Positions 41,095-49,898 of a stretch of 64,000 nucleotides of DNA are shown here, one piece after another. The notes beneath the pieces are model-generated. The model saw only the letters and a list, made by a program, of their open reading frames with translations. It did no database searches and was not told the origin of the DNA. The DNA lies in contig CAKPQH010000001.1 in the NCBI GenBank assembly GCA_934178475.1, forward strand, positions 1 through 64,000, written 5' to 3'. Made by a program: the position numbers and the translations under genes. Within the stretch, counting starts at the first letter, position 1. Each line of letters starts with the position of its first letter. The DNA is from an uncultured Clostridia bacterium (GTDB lineage Bacteria; Bacillota; Clostridia; TANB77; CAG-508).

Positions 41095-41799
41095 TTAAAT
41101 ATTCTCTACAATAAATTCTACTATTCTTTCTCTTGTCCCAGTTTTTTTATATTCTTTTTCATCTTCCTCATCCAACTCAGTAAAATACTTTCCTGTTTCT
41201 TTTATTTTTGAGATAGAATCCAAAGGATATCCTTCATGTTTCTTCTCGCTTGGAAGATCAACCAAATAAAAACTATTATTATCACATTCAAAAGTTTTTA
41301 TATCTTCCCCATCACATATTGCTACACCTTTCTTCCATGTAGCAACAAGTTTTCCACCATAAGAACTTACTAAAGAAGAATAATATTTCAGCATCTCATC
41401 ATCTGTAAGAGTCTTACCATTTACTCTTCTTACTTTCGTTCCTGGTTGTAGATTTTCTGGAATTCCATCAATAAATAATGTATCATCTATTGCAATTGTT
41501 TTTATTTTTGTAGCATTATAATATTCCTTTGCTTTTATAATAGCATTTTCGACTGCATTTTTACCTGACTCATCAACATTTAACTTCAAATTTATATCTT
41601 TTAATGTTAAAACCTCAACATTATTTCTTTTTAATTCTTTAGCATAAAATTCTACCTTTGCAGGATTAGATGTTGCAAATAAAATTTTCTTTTCTTCATC
41701 TACTTCAAACCCGTCTCCTGTCCCATTAAGTAAAGTATTTATAGATTTCATTATATCTTCTAAATTGTTATCAAAATCATCTTTTTCATATTTTATCAT
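41095..41799 (-). CDS. HAM1/RdgB-like non-canonical purine NTP pyrophosphatase
   Basis: 234 residues. After a 35-residue N-terminal extension comes the HAM1 core: LFATSNPAKVEFYAKEL, VDESGKNAVENAIIKAKEYY (in outline) and TIAIDDTLFIDGIPENLQPG. The usual VLADDSGL box is here IAIDDTLF. RdgB enzymes hydrolyse dITP/XTP to monophosphates. The changed box and the long N-terminus suggest a divergent subfamily. Last gene of a five-gene minus-strand run with TatD, AcpS and two unknown proteins. Confidence 0.78.
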   Translation of the reverse strand: MIKYEKDDFDNNLEDIMKSINTLLNGTGDGFEVDEEKKILFATSNPAKVEFYAKELKRNNVEVLTLKDINLKLNVDESGKNAVENAIIKAKEYYNATKIKTIAIDDTLFIDGIPENLQPGTKVRRVNGKTLTDDEMLKYYSSLVSSYGGKLVATWKKGVAICDGEDIKTFECDNNSFYLVDLPSEKKHEGYPLDSISKIKETGKYFTELDEEDEKEYKKTGTRERIVEFIVENI

Positions 41800-41809
41800 A
41801 TTCCATCAC

Positions 41810-42592
41810 CTATTTTTTTATTTTAAATAATCTCATTGCATTTTCATATGTATATCTAGCAACATTTTCTGGAGTTTCTTCTCTAAATTCAGCTATTTTA
41901 TTTACTACATATTTTAAATTTCCTGAATCATTTCGCATTCCCCTAACAGGGTCAGGTGCTAAATATGGAGAATCGGTTTCTATAAGTATTTTTTCTTGTG
42001 GCATATCTTTTATAATCTCTCTAGCATTCTTTGAATTTTTAAAAGTACATGTCCCTCCAAAAGCAATATAAAGTCCCTGTTCTAATCCATGTTTTATAAG
42101 TTCTTTATTAAATGGACAACAATGCAATACTCCACTATTTTTTATTTTATTATTCCTTAAAATATTAATTGTATCATCTATTGCATCTCTTGTATGAATT
42201 GATATAGGTAAATTCAATTCATTTGCAAGTTTTATTTGTTCTATAAAAGCTTTTTTTTGTAATTCTTTATCAAAACCTTCATAATGATAATCTAGTCCAA
42301 TCTCACCTATTGCAACAACTTTATTATTTTTATTAACTAATTCTTTTATTTCTTGCATATTTTTCCACAATTCATCTTCATTTTGTGGAATTTCACATGG
42401 TTGAATGCCACATATTGCATACATAAAATCATATTTTTTCGAAAGTTCAATCGCAAAAATAGAGCTTTTTACATCACATCCAACATCAAGACATTTAGTA
42501 ACTCCCTCTTTTTGTATTTTCTCTATTATTAGTTCTCTATCTTCATTAAATTTATTATCGTCATAATGTGCATGTGTATCAAAAAACTCCAT
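41810..42592 (-). CDS. TatD-family metal-dependent DNase
   Basis: 260 residues, TIM-barrel amidohydrolase type. Metal ligands are His7 and His9 (DTHAH), Glu in AIGEIGLDYH, His in ISIHTRDA, His in GVLHCC and Asp in ILIETDSPYLAP. All are in place. Length and motif order match TatD (YabD-like in Firmicutes). It acts as a 3'-5' DNase in repair or DNA turnover. It lies 10 bases upstream of the HAM1-like gene. Confidence 0.92.
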   Translation of the reverse strand: MEFFDTHAHYDDNKFNEDRELIIEKIQKEGVTKCLDVGCDVKSSIFAIELSKKYDFMYAICGIQPCEIPQNEDELWKNMQEIKELVNKNNKVVAIGEIGLDYHYEGFDKELQKKAFIEQIKLANELNLPISIHTRDAIDDTINILRNNKIKNSGVLHCCPFNKELIKHGLEQGLYIAFGGTCTFKNSKNAREIIKDMPQEKILIETDSPYLAPDPVRGMRNDSGNLKYVVNKIAEFREETPENVARYTYENAMRLFKIKK

Positions 42593-42616
42593 TTTAATCC
42601 CTCTATTATTAAATTA

Positions 42617-42991
42617 CTAATTAAACAAAATTACAACATTAGCTGTAGCATATTCTCTACAATGTGAAATACTAACATCAATATTTTCTATATTATTAGT
42701 GTTTACTCCTACAATCTTAACTTTTGGTCTTCCATTCTTATCATTTGTAACTTCAATATCTTTCCATCCTATTTGAAATTTATCTTTTAATTTTTCAGAT
42801 ATTGCTTTATATGTTGCCTCTTTTACTGCAAACCTTGCAGCATAATGCTGATATTTAGATCTACCCTTGCTCTCACAATATTCAATTTCTTTATCTGTAA
42901 AAACTCTCTCTATAAATCTATCATTTAAATCATCTATGCTTTCTTTTATTCTGCCTATTTCTATTATATCTATACCACATTTAATTTGCAT
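42617..42991 (-). CDS. acpS: holo-[acyl-carrier-protein] synthase
   Basis: 124 residues. CGIDIIEIGRIK near the N-terminus carries the Mg-binding Asp8, and FAVKEATYKAIS carries the catalytic Glu/Lys pair. The final SISHCREYATANVV matches the family end. AcpS moves 4'-phosphopantetheine from CoA to the Ser of acyl carrier protein. It is in the middle of a minus-strand operon of mixed functions. Confidence 0.94.
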   Translation of the reverse strand: MQIKCGIDIIEIGRIKESIDDLNDRFIERVFTDKEIEYCESKGRSKYQHYAARFAVKEATYKAISEKLKDKFQIGWKDIEVTNDKNGRPKVKIVGVNTNNIENIDVSISHCREYATANVVILFN

Positions 42992-43001
42992 ATTTACACA
43001 C

Positions 43002-44237
43002 CTATCTTCCCAAATAAGATATCCAATTTATTATATTAACAATCAATGTAAGTACTAAAATTACAGCTATAAATTTTGATGTTTTTTCATTTTTTTCAAT
43101 TTTAAGCTCTCTATATAAAATGTCATATTTATTTTTTACTTCGCCATATAGCTTTTCTAATTCTAGTGAATCTCTTATACTTTGATAAACTAAACTTCCC
43201 ATATCTTCTGAAGTAATTTCTTGAATCCATAATTCTTTTGTAAATTCAACAAACTTCTGTCTTGCTATATCTAGTTCTTTTCCAACCTTAAATTCATAAT
43301 TAACCTTTTTTAAATATACTTTTAAATATAAACTTAAAATATATGTATAAAAATATTGATTTTCAAACTCTTTTGGAAGTACAGTATAATTACTCATATC
43401 AACATCAGAACTAAGTAGATTCACTCCAAGTTTTGATATTCCAAGTTTAGCATATTTTCCTTGTGATACAACTCTTACTGTTTTATCTTCACTTACATCT
43501 ATATTTTTATCATTTGGATATATATTAATATATTTTTCAAAATCTTGTTTTATATTATCAAAAGAATTACTATCATTCCAAGCATTTTGTTCTACACAAG
43601 TATATGAATATGTATAAAACCTTTCAACATCAAGATTTATTTTTAAAGCATTAAAATTAGGCCCTGCTATCTCTCCAATAAAATCCTGTAATTCTCTTAT
43701 ATTTTCAAAAGAATCTGTTTGAACTTTAATATTATCATAATTCTTAAGATTACTATAATCTTGATTTATATCTCTAAACTTATAATTAAAATTAAGAACA
43801 TCTGAAAATTCTTTGCTTCCCTCAATATTAGTTTTAAAATACAAGAAACACACTCCAGTATTAAAACATATTACACCAATCTTTTGAATTCTAAAGAATA
43901 TGCTATTTTCATCTACTGTTTTACCATGTATATCTTTAGATAAATTACACTCAAAAGTTACACTTGGCATATCTGCTAAAATAGCTGCTTTAGTTTCCAA
44001 AGGAAGCTCATTAAATTTATTTTGTCTATTCTTATCAAAATCAAAAGTTTTAAATAAAAACTCTCTCATTTTTGGTAAGAAATATGTATATAATTCCAAA
44101 TCCTTTTCTTTTTGGAATATTCTAAGTTCAAATCTTTCATCTTTTAAAAGTTTCATCATGTATCTTGAATAACTTCCTTTATTTATAACAAATGTATGTA
44201 TAAAATTTGTGTATTGATATCTTGTCTTTAGCTCCAT
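43002..44237 (-). CDS. unknown protein with C-terminal membrane anchor
   Basis: 411 residues. The long N-terminal soluble region has no recognised motif apart from paired helices near the end (IRDSLELEKLYGEVKNKYDI), followed by one TM segment (about 390-408, FIAVILVLTLIVNIINWIS) and a short tail. The helix-then-TM ending resembles CorA-like channel tails, but the GMN motif is absent. It follows the WG-repeat protein by 11 bases in the same operon. Cytosol-facing orientation is likely. No function can be given. Confidence 0.55.
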   Translation of the reverse strand: MELKTRYQYTNFIHTFVINKGSYSRYMMKLLKDERFELRIFQKEKDLELYTYFLPKMREFLFKTFDFDKNRQNKFNELPLETKAAILADMPSVTFECNLSKDIHGKTVDENSIFFRIQKIGVICFNTGVCFLYFKTNIEGSKEFSDVLNFNYKFRDINQDYSNLKNYDNIKVQTDSFENIRELQDFIGEIAGPNFNALKINLDVERFYTYSYTCVEQNAWNDSNSFDNIKQDFEKYINIYPNDKNIDVSEDKTVRVVSQGKYAKLGISKLGVNLLSSDVDMSNYTVLPKEFENQYFYTYILSLYLKVYLKKVNYEFKVGKELDIARQKFVEFTKELWIQEITSEDMGSLVYQSIRDSLELEKLYGEVKNKYDILYRELKIEKNEKTSKFIAVILVLTLIVNIINWISYLGR

Positions 44238-44248
44238 ATTTTTTCTCC

Positions 44249-45769
44249 TTATTTTTCACAATAATAATTCATATTTAAATCTTCTCCTAGATGCCATTTT
44301 CCAATAAAATCTATAACTAGATTATTGTCTAATTTATATTTAGGCTCTATTATTACTTTTCCGTTTGAATCTATTGCTCCCCATAAGCCATCTTTTTTAA
44401 CTGCTGCATATCCATATGCATTTTGTTCAGTAGCATCATCATAAATATAATCTACTACTACATTTCCTTTTTTATCTATAAATCCATACTTTCCATTATT
44501 TTTACTCATATATAATGTATTATCTTTTAATATATCATTTACATTTTTTTCTTCTAAATTAAAATTATAATATTTATAATCATCATTTACTTTTACTTTG
44601 ATATATTTTTTTTCTTTATTTATTTCTGATATAATTCCAGTTATTTTTATTTCAAAATTTGAATTTATTATAGATGATGTAAAATCTTCATTTTCTGCTA
44701 TATATGCTTGGACATTTTTGTCGAAATAAATATTAGTATATTCATACGGTAATTTCTGACTTTCATCTAAATCTATTATTCCATTTTTTTCATTTAATTT
44801 TGCTTTATAAACATTAGTATTTATTTCTTCCAAACAATCATAAATTGGTTTTATTATAACTTCACCTTCAAAATTTACTACACCATATTTATTATCTTTT
44901 TCAAAAACTATACCACTATTTGATATTTGCATAATTTTATTAAAATCATTTATATTTAATGTTTCCCCTGTTTGATTTATAACTTTCTGTTTTCCTTCTT
45001 CTTCTATAACATAATAATTATTACCATAAATATTATCTATTTTTTCATATTTATTCTCTAAAATAACTTTTCCAGAAACATCTATTAATCCGGATTTATC
45101 ATCTTCACTCTTAACAATATATCCACATTTATAATCTTTTTTATCTAAACTTTGTATCTCCTTATATTTTGGATTTATTATTAACTTTCCTTTATTATCA
45201 ACTAAACCATATAATCCATCTTGTTTTACTATTAAGCTATTTTCTATTCCTTTTAATGAACTAATTTGTTCATATATTGGAGATAAAAGTACTTTTCCAT
45301 CTAAGTCTATTAATCCGTATTTTCCATTCTGCATAACCTTAAGTACATTTTCTTCATACCAAAGATTTCCACCTTCATCAATATTATCAATAGCTTCTAC
45401 TTTATCGTAATCTGTAAATATAGTCTCATTTTTTTTATTTACAACTTTTGTTTTATATGTTCCATCATCTTCATTAACATCATAAGTACATAAGAAAACA
45501 TCTTTGTTCTTATTTGCAACAACAATCATTTCTTGATACATTGGTTCAATTATTTTTTCACCTTTTGAATCAATTACTCCCCACATATTATTTTCATACA
45601 AAGAAAAATAATTAGTTGTACTATTTTTATTTGTTTTATCTTTCGCTCGAGATATAAAAGTTCTTATCATAACAATAGCTAAAATAAAAACAATAATAGC
45701 AATTACAACTGCTGCAACTTTTTTATAGTTTAAAGTCTCTTCACCACTATATCTTTTACCTTTACTCAT
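44249..45769 (-). CDS. membrane-anchored WG-repeat beta protein
   Basis: 506 residues from ATG at 45767-45769 behind TGGGAGG. A single TM anchor near the N-terminus (about 18-36, VAAVVIAIIVFILAIVMI) is followed by ten or so WG/YG repeats of about 40-50 residues. Examples are NMWGVIDSKGEKIIEPMY, KYGLIDLDGKVLLSPIY, KYGVVNFEGEVIIKPIY and LWGAIDSNGKVIIEPKY. WG repeats form extracellular beta structures that bind peptides or cell-wall material; the ligand is unknown. First gene of the acpS/tatD operon. Confidence 0.85.
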   Translation of the reverse strand: MSKGKRYSGEETLNYKKVAAVVIAIIVFILAIVMIRTFISRAKDKTNKNSTTNYFSLYENNMWGVIDSKGEKIIEPMYQEMIVVANKNKDVFLCTYDVNEDDGTYKTKVVNKKNETIFTDYDKVEAIDNIDEGGNLWYEENVLKVMQNGKYGLIDLDGKVLLSPIYEQISSLKGIENSLIVKQDGLYGLVDNKGKLIINPKYKEIQSLDKKDYKCGYIVKSEDDKSGLIDVSGKVILENKYEKIDNIYGNNYYVIEEEGKQKVINQTGETLNINDFNKIMQISNSGIVFEKDNKYGVVNFEGEVIIKPIYDCLEEINTNVYKAKLNEKNGIIDLDESQKLPYEYTNIYFDKNVQAYIAENEDFTSSIINSNFEIKITGIISEINKEKKYIKVKVNDDYKYYNFNLEEKNVNDILKDNTLYMSKNNGKYGFIDKKGNVVVDYIYDDATEQNAYGYAAVKKDGLWGAIDSNGKVIIEPKYKLDNNLVIDFIGKWHLGEDLNMNYYCEK

Positions 45770-45804
45770 AATGCCTCCCATTTATCATATATTTTTCCAA
45801 ATAT

Positions 45805-45870
45805 ATTCTACTATAAAACACTAAAAATATCAACAAAAATATTGATATTTTTAACAAATTTTATTATACT
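45805..45870. promoter_or_regulatory. back-to-back promoters sharing an 11-bp inverted repeat
   Basis: Minus-strand promoter: TTGATA (45828-45833), 17-base spacer, TAGAAT (45805-45810), for the WG-repeat operon. Plus-strand promoter: TTGATA (45842-45847), 17-base spacer, TATACT (45865-45870), for gene 45880. The two -35 boxes are in the arms AAAAATATCAA (45823-45833) and TTGATATTTTT (45842-45852) of one inverted repeat, a natural site for a shared regulator. Confidence 0.75.
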
Positions 45871-45879
45871 TATTTTATT

Positions 45880-46791
45880 ATGGAAAATATAGAAAGATAT
45901 AATCGTTTAGATACTTATTTAAAAAATAAATTCGGAGAAAAAGTTTTAAAAATATGCATAGATGGTAATTTCACTTGTCCTAATAGAGATGGTCATATTT
46001 CAACTGGTGGTTGTATTTTCTGTAGTGAAAAAGGATCTGGTGAACATATAAATACTACTACTATAGAAAATCAAGTTAAAAACTTTTTTAATAGTTATAA
46101 AGCAGACAGAGCTAATAAATTTATAGTTTATTTTCAAAATTTTACCAATACTTATGATACACCTAAAAACTTAAAGAAAAAATATGATTCTGCTTTAATA
46201 GATGATAGAATTGTTGGTCTATCAATTGCTACAAGACCAGATTGCATAGACGAAAATATTGTAAAACTTTTATCTACTTATAATGATAAATATTATGTTT
46301 CTGTTGAACTTGGATTACAAACATCAAATGATAATACTGCAAAATTTATTAATAGAGGATATAAAACTAATCAATTTACAGAAGCTGTTAATCTCTTAAA
46401 TAAATACAATATTGACGTTGTCTGCCATATAATAGTTGGACTTCCTACAGAAACACAATCAGACTTAGAAAACACTATAAACTTTATAAACAAACATAAT
46501 ATTCAAGGGATAAAAATACATTCTTGTTATGTTGTAAAAAACACTAAGCTTGCTAAAATGTATTATGATAAAAAATATACACCTCTTACTTTAGATAATT
46601 ATTTAGATTCTCTAACTTATATAATAACACACTTAAGACCAGACATTGTAATTCATAGAATTTCAGGAGATGCCCCAAAAGAATTACTTATAGCACCAGA
46701 TTGGGATGCACATAAGAAATGGGTATTAAATAAATTTCCTAAAATATTAAAAGAACAAAATTTATATCAAGGAATATATTATAAGGAGTGA
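45880..46791 (+). CDS. radical SAM protein, YhcC/TIGR01212 family
   Basis: 303 residues. The cysteine motif is Cys33-x11-Cys45-x2-Cys48 (CPNRDGHISTGGCIFC), the spacing that marks the TIGR01212 family. SVELGLQTSNDNTAKFINRG and HIIVGLPTET support the fold (HxxxGLP). The substrate is unknown. No SD precedes the ATG, and the -10 TATACT ends nine bases before it, so the mRNA may be leaderless or nearly so. A terminator overlaps the stop codon. Confidence 0.85.
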   Translation: MENIERYNRLDTYLKNKFGEKVLKICIDGNFTCPNRDGHISTGGCIFCSEKGSGEHINTTTIENQVKNFFNSYKADRANKFIVYFQNFTNTYDTPKNLKKKYDSALIDDRIVGLSIATRPDCIDENIVKLLSTYNDKYYVSVELGLQTSNDNTAKFINRGYKTNQFTEAVNLLNKYNIDVVCHIIVGLPTETQSDLENTINFINKHNIQGIKIHSCYVVKNTKLAKMYYDKKYTPLTLDNYLDSLTYIITHLRPDIVIHRISGDAPKELLIAPDWDAHKKWVLNKFPKILKEQNLYQGIYYKE

Positions 46792-46811
46792 TGATAATCT
46801 CATCGCTCCTT
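46783..46811 (+). terminator. terminator overlapping the stop of gene 45880
   Basis: AAGGAGTGATGA / TCATCGCTCCTT, 12 bp with one G-U pair and a 5-base loop. The TGA stop lies in the 5' arm, and an AT-rich tract follows. Confidence 0.75.
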
Positions 46812-46820
46812 ATATATTCT

Positions 46821-47006
46821 CTATTTTAAATAATATTCTATCATCTTTATATACTGATCTTGTGCATTTAAACATATATCTATTAAATATCCTTTTTCTG
46901 TTTTATTTTGATATTCTTTTAATCCTCTATAATAAAACAATTTATCTTTTTCTAAAATAATAAATGGAATTATATTATTCCAAAAAAGATTTCTATGTAT
47001 TAAAAA
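46821..47006 (-). pseudogene. C-terminal fossil of a Fic-like family gene
   Basis: On the minus strand 62 codons run from just after a TGA at 47007-47009 to a TAG at 46821-46823. The sequence IIPFIILEKDKLFYYRGLKEY and KGYLIDICLNAQDQYIKMIE resembles the C-terminus of Fic/DOC-type proteins in gut Firmicutes (YYRGLKEY, GYLxDTCLxAQD). No start codon, SD or N-terminal Fic motif (HxFxxGN) is present. The family name is from memory of this pattern, so it is provisional. Confidence 0.5.
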
Positions 47007-47025
47007 TCAAATCTACATACTAGAA

Positions 47026-47931
47026 TTAATATTTAACTAATTTTGCAATAAAAAATCCTTCATATAGCTCATCTGGCATAACACATAAAGTTCCAGGTAT
47101 TTTTACAGGAAGTAATTTTATTTTTTCATCTTTAAATTCAATTGGAACTATCTTTATATTCTTCTCCTCTTTTAATATTTTATTTAAAATATCTTCATTC
47201 TCTTTTTGCAATATTGAACATGTTGAATAGACAATATCTGAACCTGGTTTCAACACTTTAATTGCTTTCTTTAATAAACTATATTGAAATCGTGTACAAT
47301 TATCTACTAGTTTTTCAGTGAAATTCTTATCTAAATTTTTGTCATTTAAATCTAATGTTCCGCTTCCACTACATGGAGAATCAAGAAGTATCTGATCAAA
47401 TGAAAAAAAATCATCTATATATCTTGCATCTTTTTGCATAAGAAAAACATTTTTTGCTCCTTGCTTTTCTAAATTATATTTCAATCTATCAGCTCTTATT
47501 TTATTTATCTCACAAGCTGTTATATGTGCTTTATTACAAGTAAGTGCAGCAATTTGTGTAGTTTTTCCTCCTGGTGCAGCAGCCATATCTAATATATCTT
47601 TTCCTTGTGCTGGATTTAAGATAATTGGAGGTAACATTGAAGATAAACTTTGCATATATATTTCTCCATTTTTATAAATATCCATATTTCTTAAAACTTC
47701 TTCATCCACATTCTGAACTATAAATGCATCTTCATACCAACTTACTTTTTTATATTCTATATTATTTCTTTCTAATTCTAATTTTATTTTATTTACATCA
47801 CTCTTTAATGTATTTACTCTAAATGTTACTTTTCTTTTTACACTATATCCTCTAATAATCTCTTTTGTTAATTCCTCTCCATACTGTTTTTTTAATAAAT
47901 CTATTAAAAATTCTGGTACTTTATTTTCCAT
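47026..47931 (-). CDS. RNA m5C methyltransferase, NOL1/NOP2/Sun (RsmB/RsmF-like)
   Basis: 301 residues from ATG at 47929-47931, behind AAGGAGTG. The longer open frame to 48003 has no SD. SAM-binding LDMAAAPGGKTTQIA, DSPCSGSGTLD (general-base Cys) and YSTCSIL (nucleophile Cys) are in order. The N-terminal RNA-binding part is short and there is no NusB domain or C-terminal PUA-like domain, as in small YebU/RsmF-like Firmicute forms. The rRNA or tRNA target is unknown. TATAAT lies about 25 bases upstream of the start. Confidence 0.85.
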   Translation of the reverse strand: MENKVPEFLIDLLKKQYGEELTKEIIRGYSVKRKVTFRVNTLKSDVNKIKLELERNNIEYKKVSWYEDAFIVQNVDEEVLRNMDIYKNGEIYMQSLSSMLPPIILNPAQGKDILDMAAAPGGKTTQIAALTCNKAHITACEINKIRADRLKYNLEKQGAKNVFLMQKDARYIDDFFSFDQILLDSPCSGSGTLDLNDKNLDKNFTEKLVDNCTRFQYSLLKKAIKVLKPGSDIVYSTCSILQKENEDILNKILKEEKNIKIVPIEFKDEKIKLLPVKIPGTLCVMPDELYEGFFIAKLVKY

Positions 47932-48045
47932 ATTTTCACTCCTTCTATAGGTCAAATTATAACATCTAAGCAATAAAAAGTCCACAAAAAAACACTTACT
48001 CAAAAAATAGTAAATGTTTTATTATATGAAAATATTAATTTAATA

Positions 48046-48579
48046 CTAGACTTTCTTAGATAAATCGTTATTTGCTTTTCTTTTATTTATTATTTTTATA
48101 AAACACATTATAACAAGCATTCCAAATATAACACCTAATGTGTCTATTCCAACATCTTTTAAACTTGGTCCTCTTCCAGGAATAAATCTTTGATGAAATT
48201 CGTCTGATGATGCATATATTGCTCCAATGATTATAGTCCATATAACTTTATATTTATCCTGTATCTTATATGTATTAAACAACCCCATAAGTGAAAAACC
48301 AACTACTGCATATATACTAAAATGTGCTAATTTTCTTACAATAGGATGTAAATCTTTTATATATTGTAGCTTTTGACTTTCATCCATACTTTTAATTTTT
48401 GATATAATATTTACAATTATTTCTGTAACTTTTTTACTTAAACCACTTGACTCTTGTCCACTTTGATTTGAAAAACTAAAAATTACATATAACGTTGTAA
48501 ATAATAAAACTATAAATATACTTCGTTCTAATATTACTTTATATTTGAAGTTTATCTCCTTCTTCTCTATTTTAATCAC
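48046..48579 (-). CDS. VanZ-family membrane protein
   Basis: 177 residues with four TM segments. FSNQSGQESSGLS after TM1, LAHFSIYAVVGF, SSDEFHQRFIPGRG and DVGIDTLGVIFG are VanZ-family signatures. VanZ confers low-level teicoplanin resistance in enterococci; most relatives, like this one, are of unknown envelope role. It sits just downstream of the capsule operon, so it may be cotranscribed with it or belong to it. Confidence 0.85.
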   Translation of the reverse strand: MIKIEKKEINFKYKVILERSIFIVLLFTTLYVIFSFSNQSGQESSGLSKKVTEIIVNIISKIKSMDESQKLQYIKDLHPIVRKLAHFSIYAVVGFSLMGLFNTYKIQDKYKVIWTIIIGAIYASSDEFHQRFIPGRGPSLKDVGIDTLGVIFGMLVIMCFIKIINKRKANNDLSKKV

Positions 48580-48689
48580 CTTTTAACAATATTATTCTAA
48601 TAGCAATAATAAAAAAACTATCAACTATTCTTTTTACTAACAAATTAAAATTCCTTTTAGCTTTTTGTTTCTCCTTTGCTTGTATATGG

Positions 48690-49898
48690 TCAACTAATTT
48701 TTTTATAAAATTCTTCCATTTGATTTTTTACTGATATTTTCTCTTTTTCTCTTCTTAAATTATATATATATTTTTCATTATTATTCATATTATCATCCAA
48801 TACTTCTTCTATAGCCTTTGCAAGATCGTTTATCTCATATGTTGTAATTTTTCCAGTTATTCCATTTTTTATTTGATCACTCATTCCTTGGCAATCTGTA
48901 ATTACAATTGGTTTACAAAAAATCTTAGCTTCTCTAACTGTTGTGCTAAGTCCTTCATGCCTTGATGTTTGAACATATATATCTGCATTATTCAAATATA
49001 TATATGGATTTTTTATTGATCCCATCAATATCATTTCATTTTCTATGTGGTTTTTTCTTATTAACTTTTCTAGGTTTTTTCGTTCTTTACCTTCACCAAG
49101 AATATACCACTTAAAAGAATAACCATCCTTTTTAATTTTTTTACATACTTTTATGGAAATATCATACCCTTTTACATATCTTAAATTTCCTATTGATATT
49201 ATTTTTTTTCCTTTATATTCTTTAAAGTTATTATTTATTTCATGTTCTTCTTTAGCTTTTTGATATAATTCTTCTACATTAATAAGATTTGTAATTGTAT
49301 CTATTTTTTCAGTCATTTCAGGCATATTTTTTTTCAGATCATCTTCCATAGTCTTTGAAACAGCAAATAATTTGTCCAATTCTTTAACATATTTTTCCTC
49401 ATAACTTTTTTTAAATCCACCTTTAATAAAATTCGTATGGAAAAATCCATATTTTTTTTGTGCGTCTACTTTATCAACAACATAATATATACTATTTCCT
49501 TCTAAATATCCAATAGCTATATCATATGTTTTTTTATTTTTAGGGACAATATACTTTAAAGTTTTCCAATTGTAATAATAGCTTTTTATTTTTAAAATTT
49601 TTCTTATTTTTAGCATTGCTGTTTGCCAACATCTAAATACAACAACTGGAATATTTCTTAAAAACATTTTTGGTTTTATCAAATGTTTTACATGATAAAA
49701 TGCATATTGAAATTTTATATCATGATCTAAAATATTTACTTTAGAAGGTATTTCATTTAAATAATGCATATCATCCTTTCTAAATAATAATAAATCTACT
49801 TGATATTCTGAATAATTTATATTTTTTAATAGTTCTACTAGTGCTTTTTCAGCTCCGCCACAAGAAATGGTTGGCATTACAAATAACATTTTTTTCAT
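48690..49898 (-). CDS. glycosyltransferase family 4-like
   Basis: 402 residues. The start ATG at 49896-49898 overlaps the flippase stop as ATGA and is preceded by GGAAGGAAA. N-terminal VMPTISCGGAEKALVELL and C-terminal SIGNLRYVKGYDISIKV, LGEGKERKNLEKLI and SRHEGLSTTVREAK (the EX7E-type donor-binding region) define a retaining GT-B enzyme. It adds a sugar, probably the last or near-last, to the lipid-linked repeat unit at the inner membrane face. Last gene of the capsule operon. Confidence 0.88.
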   Translation of the reverse strand: MKKMLFVMPTISCGGAEKALVELLKNINYSEYQVDLLLFRKDDMHYLNEIPSKVNILDHDIKFQYAFYHVKHLIKPKMFLRNIPVVVFRCWQTAMLKIRKILKIKSYYYNWKTLKYIVPKNKKTYDIAIGYLEGNSIYYVVDKVDAQKKYGFFHTNFIKGGFKKSYEEKYVKELDKLFAVSKTMEDDLKKNMPEMTEKIDTITNLINVEELYQKAKEEHEINNNFKEYKGKKIISIGNLRYVKGYDISIKVCKKIKKDGYSFKWYILGEGKERKNLEKLIRKNHIENEMILMGSIKNPYIYLNNADIYVQTSRHEGLSTTVREAKIFCKPIVITDCQGMSDQIKNGITGKITTYEINDLAKAIEEVLDDNMNNNEKYIYNLRREKEKISVKNQMEEFYKKIS

